This document shows positions 18,726 through 28,017 of a DNA stretch of 44,689 nucleotides, one piece after another. Numbering within the stretch: position 1 is the first letter of the stretch; each line of letters starts with the position of its first letter. Origin of the DNA: an uncultured Lachnospiraceae bacterium (GTDB lineage: Bacteria > Bacillota > Clostridia > Lachnospirales > Lachnospiraceae). A program made the position numbers and the translations under genes. Where the stretch lies: assembly GCA_902800325.1 (NCBI GenBank), contig CADCDW010000008.1, forward strand, positions 1-44,689, written 5' to 3'. The notes below the pieces were generated by a model. That model did not search any database. It saw nothing but the letters and a program-made list of their open reading frames with translations, and was not told where the DNA came from.

Positions 18726-19328
18726 TTAATTGCATTTCCTTACTGCTTCAACAAAAAGTTTCATCTTAGATACATCTTTTTTTCCATCTGTTTCCAGTGA
18801 CGAGCTTGCATCAACTCCGTAAGGTTTAAGTCTTTTTATAGCATCTCTTATATTGTCCGGTGTCAGACCTCCGGCAAGTATAAACGGTCTTTCAACTGCA
18901 TTTATGTATTTCCAGTCAAAGCATTCGCCGGTTCCCATACCCGAATCAAGGAGCACCATATCTGCTGCAGACATATTGGCCGCCATAACATCTTCATAGT
19001 TTCTTATCTTAAATGCTTTAAACACATGACACTCTACATCATTTTTAAGTCTGTGAATATAAGCTTCTCCCTCATCTCCATGAAGTTGTACGATATCTAT
19101 TATCCCTCTTTTAAATAACGACTTTATAACATCTATATCCTCATTGACAAACACTCCTACAGCCTTAATCTTAGGGTTAAGTCTCTGCTTTAAAAATAAA
19201 GCATCATCGGGAGTAATATATCTTTTACTTTTATTCCAAAAAACAAAGCCTATGTATTCGGGCAGAAGTTCATTCACCGCATCTATATCTTCATCATATC
19301 TTAATCCACACAGTTTAATCTTTGTCAT
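18726..19328 (-). CDS. trpF: Phosphoribosylanthranilate isomerase
   Basis: Amadori rearrangement of N-(5-phosphoribosyl)anthranilate. 200 residues, TIM barrel. The N-terminal MTKIKLCGLRYDED carries the catalytic Cys, and the C-terminal region has LAGGLTPDNIRDAI and GVDASSSLE with the catalytic Asp. The start at 19328 follows ACGGAGG and overlaps the trpC end by 14 bp. The longer frame from 19367 lies wholly in trpC and is rejected. Confidence 0.95.
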   Translation of the reverse strand: MTKIKLCGLRYDEDIDAVNELLPEYIGFVFWNKSKRYITPDDALFLKQRLNPKIKAVGVFVNEDIDVIKSLFKRGIIDIVQLHGDEGEAYIHRLKNDVECHVFKAFKIRNYEDVMAANMSAADMVLLDSGMGTGECFDWKYINAVERPFILAGGLTPDNIRDAIKRLKPYGVDASSSLETDGKKDVSKMKLFVEAVRKCN

Positions 19329-20106
19329 AGTTCCTCCGTAAGCTATCAAGCATAGTCTTTTTGTCATTTGCTCTCATAAGCGTCTCACCTATAAGTACAG
19401 CGTCCACACCAAGTCCTTCCAATATTGCGATATCGTTTCTGTTCTTTACTCCGCTTTCTGCCACGTAAACTATATTCTCCGGCACATATGACCTGAGCTT
19501 TTTGCTGTTGCTCATATCCACACTGAAATTTTTAAGATTCCGGTTATTAACACCTATCATCCTCGCCCCTGCCGATATAGCCTGCTCTATCTCTCTTTCA
19601 TCATGAGCTTCAACCAAAGCAGATATACCGATTTCATCGCATATACCTATATATCTTTGAATTGTTTCCTTATCAAGTATGGAACATATAAGCAAAACCG
19701 CCTTTGCACCAAGGAGCTTTGCTTCATAGATCATATACTCATCCACGACAAAGTCCTTTCTAATGACCGGTACGGAAACATCATCCGTTATCTCCTTAAG
19801 GTATATATCACTTCCAAGAAACCACTTCGGCTCTGTCAGAACGGATATACAATCAGCACCTGCTGCCTCGTATTCTCTTGCTATATCAAGATACGGAAAA
19901 TCCTCTGCGATAACACCCTTTGAAGGCGAAGCCTTCTTCACCTCACAGATAAACGACACACCCTTTTTCTTTAAAGCCCTCTCAAATTCGAAATCGCCTT
20001 TAGGAAGTGCATAGGCCTTTTCCTTAATCTCTTCAAGTGAAGCCTTTTTCTTATTCTCTTTAACTCTTACTCTTGCATATTCCGCAAGCTCATCTAAGAT
20101 ATTCAT
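19315..20106 (-). CDS. trpC: Indole-3-glycerol-phosphate synthase
   Basis: Ring closure and decarboxylation of CdRP to indole-3-glycerol phosphate. 263 residues, (beta/alpha)8 barrel. Motifs: CEVKKASPSKG with catalytic Lys near residue 55, VIRKDFVVDEYMIYEA, and VAESGVKNRNDI near the C-terminus. It is separate from trpF, unlike the E. coli fusion. It is preceded by the 149-bp palindromic element that separates it from trpD. Confidence 0.97.
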   Translation of the reverse strand: MNILDELAEYARVRVKENKKKASLEEIKEKAYALPKGDFEFERALKKKGVSFICEVKKASPSKGVIAEDFPYLDIAREYEAAGADCISVLTEPKWFLGSDIYLKEITDDVSVPVIRKDFVVDEYMIYEAKLLGAKAVLLICSILDKETIQRYIGICDEIGISALVEAHDEREIEQAISAGARMIGVNNRNLKNFSVDMSNSKKLRSYVPENIVYVAESGVKNRNDIAILEGLGVDAVLIGETLMRANDKKTMLDSLRRNYDKD

Positions 20107-20144
20107 CTCAATTTACTCCTGCAAATAATAATTATTTAGCTTGT

Positions 20145-20293
20145 CATCCTGAGTGTACTGCTTATATGTTTCATCGCAGACACGCTCTCTCTCTTTTTTA
20201 GACGTAGCGGTACTAAGTTCGAAAAAACCTCACTAAGTACCGACGTCTAAAAAACGGTCTGCTTATGAAACCACAAGCAGTACACTCAGGATG
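20145..20293. repeat. 149-bp palindromic (MITE-like) element inside the trp operon
   Basis: A nested inverted repeat. Perfect 19-bp outer arms (CATCCTGAGTGTACTGCTT at 20145-20163 and its complement at 20275-20293), then GTTTCAT/ATGAAAC, GCAGAC/GTCTGC, a perfect 12-bp TTTTTTAGACGT/ACGTCTAAAAAA (20194-20205/20243-20254), and CGGTACT/AGTACCG near the tip. It fills most of the trpD-trpC gap, which is otherwise untypically long for this operon. It has no coding content. It is either a small mobile element or an intra-operon RNA hairpin. Confidence 0.85.
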
Positions 20294-20309
20294 GTAAACG
20301 GCCTTTATT

Positions 20310-21329
20310 CTACTTATTGGATAATTCTATAATTCTTTCAAGAGTTTCCGTAGCTTTTCCTGAGTCAATCATCTCGGCAGCAAGCTTGATACCGTTTTCG
20401 ATAGAGTCGGCCTTTCCATATATGTATAGAGCTGCACCTGCATTCATAAGAACCACATTTCTTTTGTGTCCTTTGGCACCTGAAAGAACATCTCTTGTAA
20501 TCTTTGCATTTTCCTCGGGAGTTCCGCCTCGCAAATCATCTTTTGTGCAGCGTTCAAAACCAAATTGCTCAGGTGTGATTACATAATCTTTATACCATCC
20601 ATTTCTAAATTCACATATAGTAGTCGGAGCACTAAGCGATATCTCATCAAGCTTATCCTGTCCGTAAACTACAAGTCCTCTTTCAACACCCAAATTGGCA
20701 AGAACCTGTGCAAGTGGCTTAACAAGAAGCTCATCATATACACCCAGAAGCTGTACCTTAGGGCTTGCAGGATTGGTGATAGGTCCAAGTATATTAAATA
20801 CGGTTCTTATACCAAGCTCCTTACGTATCGGTCCTACATACTTCATGGAAGTGTGGTATTTTTGAGCAAATAAGAAGCAAAATCCTACTTTATTTAACAT
20901 TTCAATGCACTTTTCAGGCTCAAGATTAATATTAACTCCAAGAGCCTCAAGGCAGTCAGCAGTTCCGGACCATGAGGATGCAGCTCTGTTTCCATGCTTT
21001 GCAACCTTAACTCCTGCCGCAGCCATGATGATCGCTGACGTAGTGGAGATATTGAAGCTTTTTGCATTGTCTCCACCTGTACCTACTATCTCCATACACT
21101 CAATCCCGGTTGTATCTACCCTGGTCGCCTTATCCCTCATAGCCGCACCGCATCCGGCTATCTCATCTATAGTTTCGGCCTTTGTACTTTTGGTCGAAAG
21201 TGCTGCCAAAAATGCAGCATTCTGAGTAGGCGTAGTCTCACCACTCATTATCTCTGAAATTACAGCATATGCCTCATCATAAGTCAAATCCTGTTTATCA
21301 ACTATTTTAACGATTGCTTCCTTAATCAT
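20310..21329 (-). CDS. trpD: Anthranilate phosphoribosyltransferase
   Basis: Transfers phosphoribose from PRPP to anthranilate. 339 residues. It has the PRPP-binding [17 protein letters not shown] and [21 protein letters not shown] motifs, followed by the anthranilate-binding region. It is not fused to TrpG, which is a separate gene upstream. The gap to trpG is 43 bp, with AAGGAAG as ribosome binding site. Confidence 0.97.
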   Translation of the reverse strand: MIKEAIVKIVDKQDLTYDEAYAVISEIMSGETTPTQNAAFLAALSTKSTKAETIDEIAGCGAAMRDKATRVDTTGIECMEIVGTGGDNAKSFNISTTSAIIMAAAGVKVAKHGNRAASSWSGTADCLEALGVNINLEPEKCIEMLNKVGFCFLFAQKYHTSMKYVGPIRKELGIRTVFNILGPITNPASPKVQLLGVYDELLVKPLAQVLANLGVERGLVVYGQDKLDEISLSAPTTICEFRNGWYKDYVITPEQFGFERCTKDDLRGGTPEENAKITRDVLSGAKGHKRNVVLMNAGAALYIYGKADSIENGIKLAAEMIDSGKATETLERIIELSNK

Positions 21330-21372
21330 AATCTTATCTTCCTTTCTACTACAATTTATTTATAATATAATT

Positions 21373-21939
21373 TCATAATTGAATAAAATTTTTTAATATG
21401 GTTTTTCCATCCGGCGTGAGTATGGACTCAGGATGGAACTGAACCCCGTATATAGGGTATTCGGTATGTGATACCGCCATTACCTCACCGTCTGTGGTTC
21501 TTCCTATTACCTTAAGTGTATCGGGCAATGTGCTTTCATCAACCGCCAGCGAGTGGTATCTGGCAACCTTTATGTGCTCCGGCAGTTTTTTAAATAACGG
21601 GCTGTCTCTGTCCGTTTCTATCTCCGACTGTTTGCCATGCATCAGTCTTTTTGCATAAGTTACAGTAGCTCCATAAGCCGCACATATCGCCTGATGTCCA
21701 AGGCATACGCCAAGTACAGGGATAGTTTTGGGAAGAGACCTCGCCGCTTCAATTATGATTCCTGCATCCTCAGGTCTTCCCGGTCCGGGAGAGATAATAA
21801 CATGCGAAGGATTAAGCTTAGCTATCTCATCTACCGACATCTCATCATTTCTTATAACCTTAAGTTCTCCTCCCAGCTCACCTACATATTGAAACAGATT
21901 ATAAGAAAAGCTGTCATAATTATCTATCAATACTATCAT
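21373..21939 (-). CDS. trpG: Anthranilate synthase glutamine amidotransferase subunit
   Basis: Supplies ammonia from glutamine to TrpE. 188 residues, class I amidotransferase. The nucleophile Cys79 is in GVCLGHQA, and the His/Glu of the triad are in VQFHPESILT. A shared role as PabA is possible, as in many Firmicutes, but its operon position supports TrpG. It starts 2 bp after the trpE stop with GGAGG overlapping the trpE end. Confidence 0.95.
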   Translation of the reverse strand: MIVLIDNYDSFSYNLFQYVGELGGELKVIRNDEMSVDEIAKLNPSHVIISPGPGRPEDAGIIIEAARSLPKTIPVLGVCLGHQAICAAYGATVTYAKRLMHGKQSEIETDRDSPLFKKLPEHIKVARYHSLAVDESTLPDTLKVIGRTTDGEVMAVSHTEYPIYGVQFHPESILTPDGKTILKNFIQL

Positions 21940-21941
21940 CG

Positions 21942-23426
21942 CTAATCCTCCATTTCCGTAGATTTTTCTATGGCGGTCATCACTGCTTTCGCCTTATTGA
22001 TACATTCTATATATTCATTATGCGGTATACTGTCTGCAACGATTCCCGCACCGGAACGGATAAATACTTTTCCGTTTTTCTTAAATGCAATTCTTATAGC
22101 TATACAGGTATCAAGATTACCGGTAAAATCTATATAGCCGATTGCACCTCCGTAGATACCGCGCTTATTGTCTTCAAGTTCATTTATAATTTCACAGGCT
22201 CTAAGTTTTGGCGCTCCGGAAAGAGTTCCTGCCGGAAGTATCGCGTCTATTGCATCAAGTGGCGACAGCTCATCCCTTATCTCACCTCTCACCGTCGAAC
22301 CTATATGCATAACATGTGAATATCTTTCTATAGACATATATTTTTCAAGCCTTACCGAACCAAACCTGCTTATCTTTCCTATATCATTTCTGCCAAGGTC
22401 AACAAGCATATTGTGTTCGGCACATTCTTTTTCATCTGCCAAAAGCTCCTGTTCAAGTTTCAAATCCTCTTCATAAGTTTTTCCCCTTGGTCTTGTGCCC
22501 GCAAGCGGAAATGTATGAAGAACTCCATCTTCAAGTTTAACCAGCGTCTCCGGAGAAGCACCTGCAACCTCTATATCATCTCCGCTAAAGTAAAACATGT
22601 AAGGTGACGGATTTATGGTTCTTAATACTCTATAGGTGTCAAGCAGGCTTCCTTCAAAATCAGCTTCAAGCCTGTTTGATAAGACTACTTGAAATATATC
22701 GCCTTCATAGATATATTTTTTTGCCTTTTCGACCATGTCGCAAAACCTGGTTTCATCAAACATTCTCCTAAATTCGGAAGATATATGTGCCTTTTTTTCT
22801 TTTATCTCTTCACCGGTTTTGAGCAGGACTATTATTTCATCTATATCCGCAGCAGCCTTTTCATAATTTGCATCCAATTCATCGGTCTTTGCATTTGCTA
22901 TGATTATAAGTTTCTGTTTGATGTTATCAAAGGCGATTACCTTATCAAACAACATCAGGTCAACATCATTGAATTTTTCTTCATCCTGTGCGTCAAGGTT
23001 AAGTGTCGGCTCCGCATACTTGATATAGTCATATGCAAAATATCCTACCAATCCACCTGTAAAGGAAGGCATCCCTTCAATTTTAGGACTCTTATATTCG
23101 TTTACCACTTCATTGATAAAGACTGCCGGATGTGCTACATATTCTTCCTTTAAAAGTTCACCCTTTGCATCCATAACCTTTATCTTATTATCAAGACAGG
23201 TTATGCAAAGCTTCGGCTCATATCCGAGAAATGTATATCTTCCGGTCTTTTCCTGATTTTCCACACTTTCAAGCATATATACATGATTGCTCACATTTTT
23301 AAGAATCTTAAGCGCCTGAATCGGTGTGATAAAATCCGAGTAGATTTCTCTCGCTACAGGTATACAACAATAATCGTCCTTGTAGGTCATTGCTTTTTCC
23401 AAAGTTGGAAAATATTTGCTTCTCAT
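21942..23426 (-). CDS. trpE: Anthranilate synthase component I
   Basis: Makes anthranilate from chorismate using TrpG-derived ammonia. 494 residues. The N-terminal domain contains VYMLESVENQ, matching the LLES-type tryptophan feedback site. The C-terminal chorismate-binding domain has FPLAGTRPRGKT, ERYSHVMHI and GTLSGAPKLRA. A strong AAGGAGG lies 6 nt before the ATG. It is the first gene of the operon and is placed directly behind the tryptophan T-box, so it is probably controlled by both attenuation and feedback. Confidence 0.97.
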   Translation of the reverse strand: MRSKYFPTLEKAMTYKDDYCCIPVAREIYSDFITPIQALKILKNVSNHVYMLESVENQEKTGRYTFLGYEPKLCITCLDNKIKVMDAKGELLKEEYVAHPAVFINEVVNEYKSPKIEGMPSFTGGLVGYFAYDYIKYAEPTLNLDAQDEEKFNDVDLMLFDKVIAFDNIKQKLIIIANAKTDELDANYEKAAADIDEIIVLLKTGEEIKEKKAHISSEFRRMFDETRFCDMVEKAKKYIYEGDIFQVVLSNRLEADFEGSLLDTYRVLRTINPSPYMFYFSGDDIEVAGASPETLVKLEDGVLHTFPLAGTRPRGKTYEEDLKLEQELLADEKECAEHNMLVDLGRNDIGKISRFGSVRLEKYMSIERYSHVMHIGSTVRGEIRDELSPLDAIDAILPAGTLSGAPKLRACEIINELEDNKRGIYGGAIGYIDFTGNLDTCIAIRIAFKKNGKVFIRSGAGIVADSIPHNEYIECINKAKAVMTAIEKSTEMED

Positions 23427-23499
23427 CTTCTACCTCCTTAATTCCTTCCAATGGAGTGAATATACCTCGCATGCTAAGCTTGCTTAGTTTCGCGAAAAA

Positions 23500-23775
23500 A
23501 ATCCCTGATAACAGAAAATCTGTTATCAGGGACGGTAATAAACATATGTACCGCGGTGCCACCCTGCGTTTGCGGAAAAGGTTTTTCCACACTCTCATTG
23601 GAATACTATCATATTCCCTGCAACTAACGTATGCAAAACGTCATGGAATACTCAGAGCCTTTGCTCCTTTGACCATGCCCTCAGTGGTCCATTTAATAAA
23701 TAGCTGCTATCGGTTCTCAGCAATCCCGACTCTCTGTGAGTGCCCCTTTTATTTTTATCTCCACATCAACGGTTT
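23500..23775 (-). promoter_or_regulatory. T-box leader (tryptophan) of the trp operon
   Basis: The T-box core AGGGTGGCACCGCG is at 23552-23565. The specifier context AAATGGACC has codon TGG (Trp) at 23689-23691. A perfect terminator stem CCCTGATAACAGA-AAA-complement lies at 23503-23531, followed by ATTTTTTT on the minus strand. Uncharged tRNA-Trp would promote readthrough into trpE. The specifier agrees with the operon it precedes. Confidence 0.95.
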
Positions 23776-23804
23776 AGCGTGTTAAATTGTTAAAATATGA
23801 ACTA

Positions 23805-23833
23805 ATTATAATATCATAATCTTTACTTGTCAA
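23805..23833 (-). promoter_or_regulatory. trp operon promoter
   Basis: Perfect -35 TTGACA (23828-23833) and perfect -10 TATAAT (23805-23810) with a 17-bp spacer on the minus strand, about 30 nt upstream of the T-box. This is a consensus housekeeping promoter. Confidence 0.92.
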
Positions 23834-23907
23834 TATAAAAATTGTGAAAAATTTGTAACGAAAATATGTAATATGAAATTTCACAATTTTCTATGTCATT
23901 TTATTTA

Positions 23908-24303
23908 TTAAAGCAAGCTTTCGCCCTCGCCCATAACTGCGATATCTACTGCCGTGGCATCCTCGATATGGAAGGTCATCATTTTATGACCCGTTTTTTC
24001 GTTATAAATCTGTCTTAAATGAGGTGCCGAATCAAGCATAGCCTCGGCATACTTTTCATCGGTTTCAAAAACTGCTTTGCCTGTATATCTTAGCCAGTGG
24101 CCATCCTGTTTTGCTGCAACGATTTCAACCTTCGGATTGGCAACCATCTGCTTATATACATTCTTAAAATCGCCTACTCCAAAAATCACCTTTCCATCCA
24201 TCTCCATAAATGCTCCGAGAGGACGAAGCTTTGGCTGGTCTCCATCACAGGTCGCCAGAAAAAATACTCCTGTTTCCTTTAAAAAATCTGCTATCTTGCT
24301 CAT
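23908..24303 (-). CDS. Pyridoxamine 5'-phosphate oxidase-like flavin-binding protein
   Basis: 131 residues, split-barrel PNPOx_2 family. The N-terminus FLKETGVFFLATCDGDQPKLRPLG is the usual start, and HWLRYTGKAVFETDEKY is the core barrel. Family members bind FMN or F420, but most, including short ones like this, have no known substrate. True pyridoxal synthesis is unlikely from length. AGGAGG precedes the ATG. Stand-alone gene. Confidence 0.88.
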   Translation of the reverse strand: MSKIADFLKETGVFFLATCDGDQPKLRPLGAFMEMDGKVIFGVGDFKNVYKQMVANPKVEIVAAKQDGHWLRYTGKAVFETDEKYAEAMLDSAPHLRQIYNEKTGHKMMTFHIEDATAVDIAVMGEGESLL

Positions 24304-24432
24304 TTTTTGTACCTCCTGTTTTTATTTTATTATAATCTTTATATATAACTTTAATAAATTCAATCTGTTTAATAATCAATTTCTTTAAAAAATTTCCTCT
24401 TTACTTAACTTTCCACGATATCACATATGCTA

Positions 24433-25038
24433 TTATAAAATCTCATCATGATCTGCTACACATTGAATTTTTCCGGTCATTATCATTACTGTTCCAATAA
24501 TGATTCCCGCTGTAAATCCAAATACATGAGTCAGAAAGGAGCTCTCATTGTCATTGGCAAATATAAAAAACAAAACTGTCACTATCAGATCAGGGCGATA
24601 CCATTTTATCTTATTTTCCTGTCCGAATCTCAGCCAGCAAACAAGGAAAACGGCAATTAAGGCATAGATACCGCCTGATGAACCGCCGCCGTAGTTTTCT
24701 GCACCATATTTTACTATAATGGAAAAAGGTATTTCTGCCAATGCTCCACCAAGCAAAAATATAATCGCGGTCCTTAATCTTCCGGTATATGTATTTATGA
24801 GCGATCCTACACTTAACAAAGCCAATGAATTAAAAATTATATGGTCGTATGAATAGTGATAGAAGATACATGTGAACCATCGGTAAAATTCATTATTAAG
24901 ATACTCCATCGATGTTGTTCCGATATTCCTTACTGCGTCTTCGTTATTTTGTGTCCATATGAAGATCGGGATAAACATCACAACCAATATGATTGCTGTC
25001 AAGTTGTTTTTCACCCATGAAATTACTTTTTTCTTCAT
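24433..25038 (-). CDS. Rhomboid family intramembrane serine protease
   Basis: 201 residues with about six membrane helices. The catalytic Ser lies in GGGSSGGIYALIAV (the GxSG motif) and the catalytic His in FLTHVFGFTAGIIIG. The L1-loop WFTCIFYHYSYDHIIFN and the conserved helix-2 HxxxN are also present. It cleaves membrane-protein substrates within the bilayer; the target is unknown. It lies next to the CPBP protease gene on the same strand, so two intramembrane proteases are adjacent. Confidence 0.92.
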   Translation of the reverse strand: MKKKVISWVKNNLTAIILVVMFIPIFIWTQNNEDAVRNIGTTSMEYLNNEFYRWFTCIFYHYSYDHIIFNSLALLSVGSLINTYTGRLRTAIIFLLGGALAEIPFSIIVKYGAENYGGGSSGGIYALIAVFLVCWLRFGQENKIKWYRPDLIVTVLFFIFANDNESSFLTHVFGFTAGIIIGTVMIMTGKIQCVADHDEIL

Positions 25039-25095
25039 TTTTTTCTAATACCCTCTTTCAGTATTTCTTAGATAACTATATTCCGATTTTCTCGA

Positions 25096-25852
25096 CTATC
25101 TAAAAAAATTCTTCTTATCATTCAGATATACAATATATAGCGTGATCACAATCATAATACCTGCCATCACCGCCCTGCCAATAATGTCATCATTAATCAT
25201 GTAAACCGCACCGGAAGCATTAACAATACAATGCATCAGCACACATAACCATACGCTATTTGTACATTTCCTGATGCATGCCAGGGCAAATGCCATTCCA
25301 AACACTTCAATTCCATAGGCAATATAGCTATAACCTTCCTGCCCAACGCCATTTATATAGAACAAAGGGAAATGCCATAACCACCATATTACGGATACTA
25401 TAATTGTCGCTACAATATAAGGATATTTTTTTTTCAAGCTCCGATTGAAGAACGTAACGCCATCCGGCTTCTTCTAATCCCCCTGCAAATATCATCATTG
25501 GTATCAGTACTATTAATACGTATATTGGGGCACTTTTCTCATAACCGGATACGATACATTGCGGTAATACAAACAAGACATACAGAACTATAACGAGTGA
25601 ATACGATGCCACGCCATGCTTAAAATCAAACACATTTTTCAGCCATTCCTTAAAATCCTTCACCCTGTCATTTTTCTTCAGGACAATATATGACGCAATG
25701 GCCGGTGACCAGCCTCCAAGCAAATATGGAACATATAAATAGTAGTCCTTATTTAACGAAAGACCATTTAAACTGCAAATCATACAGGTTCCCCAGCATA
25801 TCGCCATTATAATAAATGTATATATTAAGAACTGTTTACTCACTTTACTCAT
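25096..25852 (-). pseudogene. CPBP (CAAX/Abi) intramembrane metalloprotease, frameshifted at an A9 run
   Basis: The 5' frame (25852 to about 25430) encodes helices and the first glutamate motif GGLEEAGWRYVLQSELEKK. The continuing homology (KKYPYIVATIIV, WWLWHFPLFY, LMHCIVNASG) is in the next frame. The switch is at nine A residues (plus-strand T-run 25426-25434); eight would restore a single ORF of about 250 residues. The metal-site Glu and His are thus on separate pieces. It may be a true pseudogene, a phase-variable gene, a slippage-expressed gene, or a sequencing error. GTGAGGA precedes the ATG. Confidence 0.85.
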
Positions 25853-25918
25853 TGTAAATTCCTCACTTTACGCTTAAAACCTCATGCATAGCGACTGTGT
25901 ATAAAACTGGAATTATAT

Positions 25919-27085
25919 TCAATTAATCCCCTTATTTAATGTTACCTTTTCATCTGTAAAGTCAGTGAGATACTTTTCAAATTCCACATCTAATGCAGGA
26001 TAGCCTGTAGCATCATAATAAAATGTTCCGCCTGCGACCTGACGATTTCCCGTATCTCCAACCTCGCTGAAGAATCTAAGCTGCAAATCTCCAAACTGGT
26101 CGTCAGTTTCAAAGTCACCTCCGAAAAGCCAGTTTCCTTCATCATCATAAAGAGTCCAACTGTTATATTTGTCTAAAGAAAGGGTTGCACCATTTTGAAA
26201 TAACCAATCTCCGATGATATCTTCCATCTTTTTGTCTTCTTCCGGTAGCTCTATACCTTCTCCAATTATATTCCAATCAAGAAGCTCACATTTATAGTTA
26301 TCCATAAGACCCCAGAATTCATCATCCGAAAGGTCAATTATTTCAGATGCAGAGTCATCAACCTTACCAGTGGTATTGTGGAAAAAGCCTATTTCACTTC
26401 CGTCACCCACTACGTCGCTATAATAAAAATCAACCCATGCAAGTTCTGTTCCATCAGCATTTAAATAGCATTGTCCAAACATACTGCTCATAGCACTTGA
26501 AGAACCATTATATAAAAAGTTTCCGTTTCCCATCCATCTGTAGCTGCTTCTTCCCCAACCTTCAAGGAAGCACACTATTTCACCATTCTTATAGGTATAT
26601 CCGCTATAGACATAGCTTTCATCCTTAGGATTTTCATAATTACCGGACATATTCTCACCAATCAAAAGCTCAGCTACACCATCACCGTTTATATCCTCTA
26701 TAACATATCCGATATTGTCAAGCAAATCTGTTTTTGTGCGGTACATAACACCTTCTATAATTCCGGTCGACGAATAGAGATAATTCTTCTCATCATCATA
26801 TCCGTTTACTATCATATCCAGTATTTCATCTATAACAGGAGCATAAATGGCATCATAATCCAATTCATTTTTTTCTGCCCCAATATTATTATTTTTATCC
26901 GTCATGTTTTCCGCTGTGTTTTCAGTCGTATCTTCAGTACTTTCTATGGATGTATTTTCTTCGGTGTTATTTGATACACTTTTTTCATTATCTTTTTTAT
27001 TGCCTCCACATCCCGAAAGCGATAGCATCAAAAGAAATGCAGTTACCAAAACAATCGTTTTTTTCAACTTACCAATCCTTTTCAT
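25919..27085 (-). CDS. Lipoprotein of unknown function
   Basis: 388 residues. A type II signal peptide with lipobox LSLSGCGG (Cys near residue 26) is followed by a Thr/Glu/Asn-rich linker to about residue 75. The globular region has VIEDINGDGVAELLIGEN, an FG-GAP/EF-hand-like calcium motif, and a later beta-rich part (IIGDWLFQNGATLSLDKYNSW). It is likely a surface protein. The fold is not recognised beyond this. GGGAGG ribosome binding site; stand-alone. Confidence 0.75.
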   Translation of the reverse strand: MKRIGKLKKTIVLVTAFLLMLSLSGCGGNKKDNEKSVSNNTEENTSIESTEDTTENTAENMTDKNNNIGAEKNELDYDAIYAPVIDEILDMIVNGYDDEKNYLYSSTGIIEGVMYRTKTDLLDNIGYVIEDINGDGVAELLIGENMSGNYENPKDESYVYSGYTYKNGEIVCFLEGWGRSSYRWMGNGNFLYNGSSSAMSSMFGQCYLNADGTELAWVDFYYSDVVGDGSEIGFFHNTTGKVDDSASEIIDLSDDEFWGLMDNYKCELLDWNIIGEGIELPEEDKKMEDIIGDWLFQNGATLSLDKYNSWTLYDDEGNWLFGGDFETDDQFGDLQLRFFSEVGDTGNRQVAGGTFYYDATGYPALDVEFEKYLTDFTDEKVTLNKGIN

Positions 27086-27152
27086 TTTTTATTATCCTCC
27101 CATATATCATATTAACCGACAGCCAAAAACCGATTCACGAATTAAATCTATA

Positions 27153-28007
27153 TTATTCCCCACTAACGATTATCATAGTTTTACTTACATCAACCTTATC
27201 CTCTTCCATAATTATTTTCCCTATGGAATCAGCCTTTATACGGCCGCTGATTGGATTTTTCACGCTGTCTATGTGTCCGGTTATTTCGGCATCAACAGTT
27301 GAATATTCAAATGAAAGTGTTGTATCAAGCAGCTTACAGTTTTTCATGACAAGATTTTCTATATAACACATTCCCTGCAGACTTTCTATAGTGCAATTTA
27401 TAAATGTAAGATTTTTAGAATTCCAGCCAAGATATTCACCTGAAATAAAGGAATCATATACAACTACATTTTCACAATTCCAAAATGCATCCTTTGATAA
27501 CAGCTTTGAATTTCTCACTTCGATATCTCTTCCGCCATCAAATGAATAATCTCCGTAAAGAGTAAGATTATCAATCTTGATATTTTTTGTATTCATTCCA
27601 AAATATGTACCTTTTGCTGTTACATCGGTAAGGGTTACATCCTCACAATTCCAAAGAGTTTCCTTTGCATCCGAAAGTGAAACATTGGCAAGAGTCAAAT
27701 TCTTGCATCTTCTGAAATTCTTGGGTGCTTCGATTACACAGTCTTCAACTGAAATATCTTCGGTATACCATACACCTGCTCTTGCCATCTCAAACCATGA
27801 ACAGTTTTTTACTTTGATGTTCTTTGAGTACCAAAGCGGATATTTCCACTTAAACATAGTGTTTTGAAGCTCTATGTTACGACTTTCTTTTAATGGCGAC
27901 TCCCCCTCGCCAAATATCGTATCCTCTATAATTAAATCCTTCGCCATAAAAAGCGAACGCTCTCCCTCAAATTTCCTGCCTGTTACTTTTGTCATTTTAC
28001 TGTCCAT
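27153..28007 (-). CDS. DUF3737 family right-handed beta-helix protein
   Basis: 284 residues made of short repeated strands with stacked Asn/Cys positions (SKNIKVKNCSW, TEDISVEDCVI, ENVVVYDSFI), the pattern of a pectate-lyase-like beta-helix and of DUF3737. Function is unknown; I recall the family as a frequent neighbour of PatB/MalY C-S lyases, as here, where it starts 10 bp after that gene. The ATG at 28007 follows AAGGAG. The longer frame extends into the aminotransferase and is rejected. Confidence 0.88.
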   Translation of the reverse strand: MDSKMTKVTGRKFEGERSLFMAKDLIIEDTIFGEGESPLKESRNIELQNTMFKWKYPLWYSKNIKVKNCSWFEMARAGVWYTEDISVEDCVIEAPKNFRRCKNLTLANVSLSDAKETLWNCEDVTLTDVTAKGTYFGMNTKNIKIDNLTLYGDYSFDGGRDIEVRNSKLLSKDAFWNCENVVVYDSFISGEYLGWNSKNLTFINCTIESLQGMCYIENLVMKNCKLLDTTLSFEYSTVDAEITGHIDSVKNPISGRIKADSIGKIIMEEDKVDVSKTMIIVSGE

Positions 28008-28017
28008 ATTATTCTCC

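Noticed and set aside
19329-19367. Upstream start of trpF adding 13 residues
   Set aside because: The extension is translated from within trpC and lacks a ribosome binding site; GGAGG lies before the ATG at 19328.
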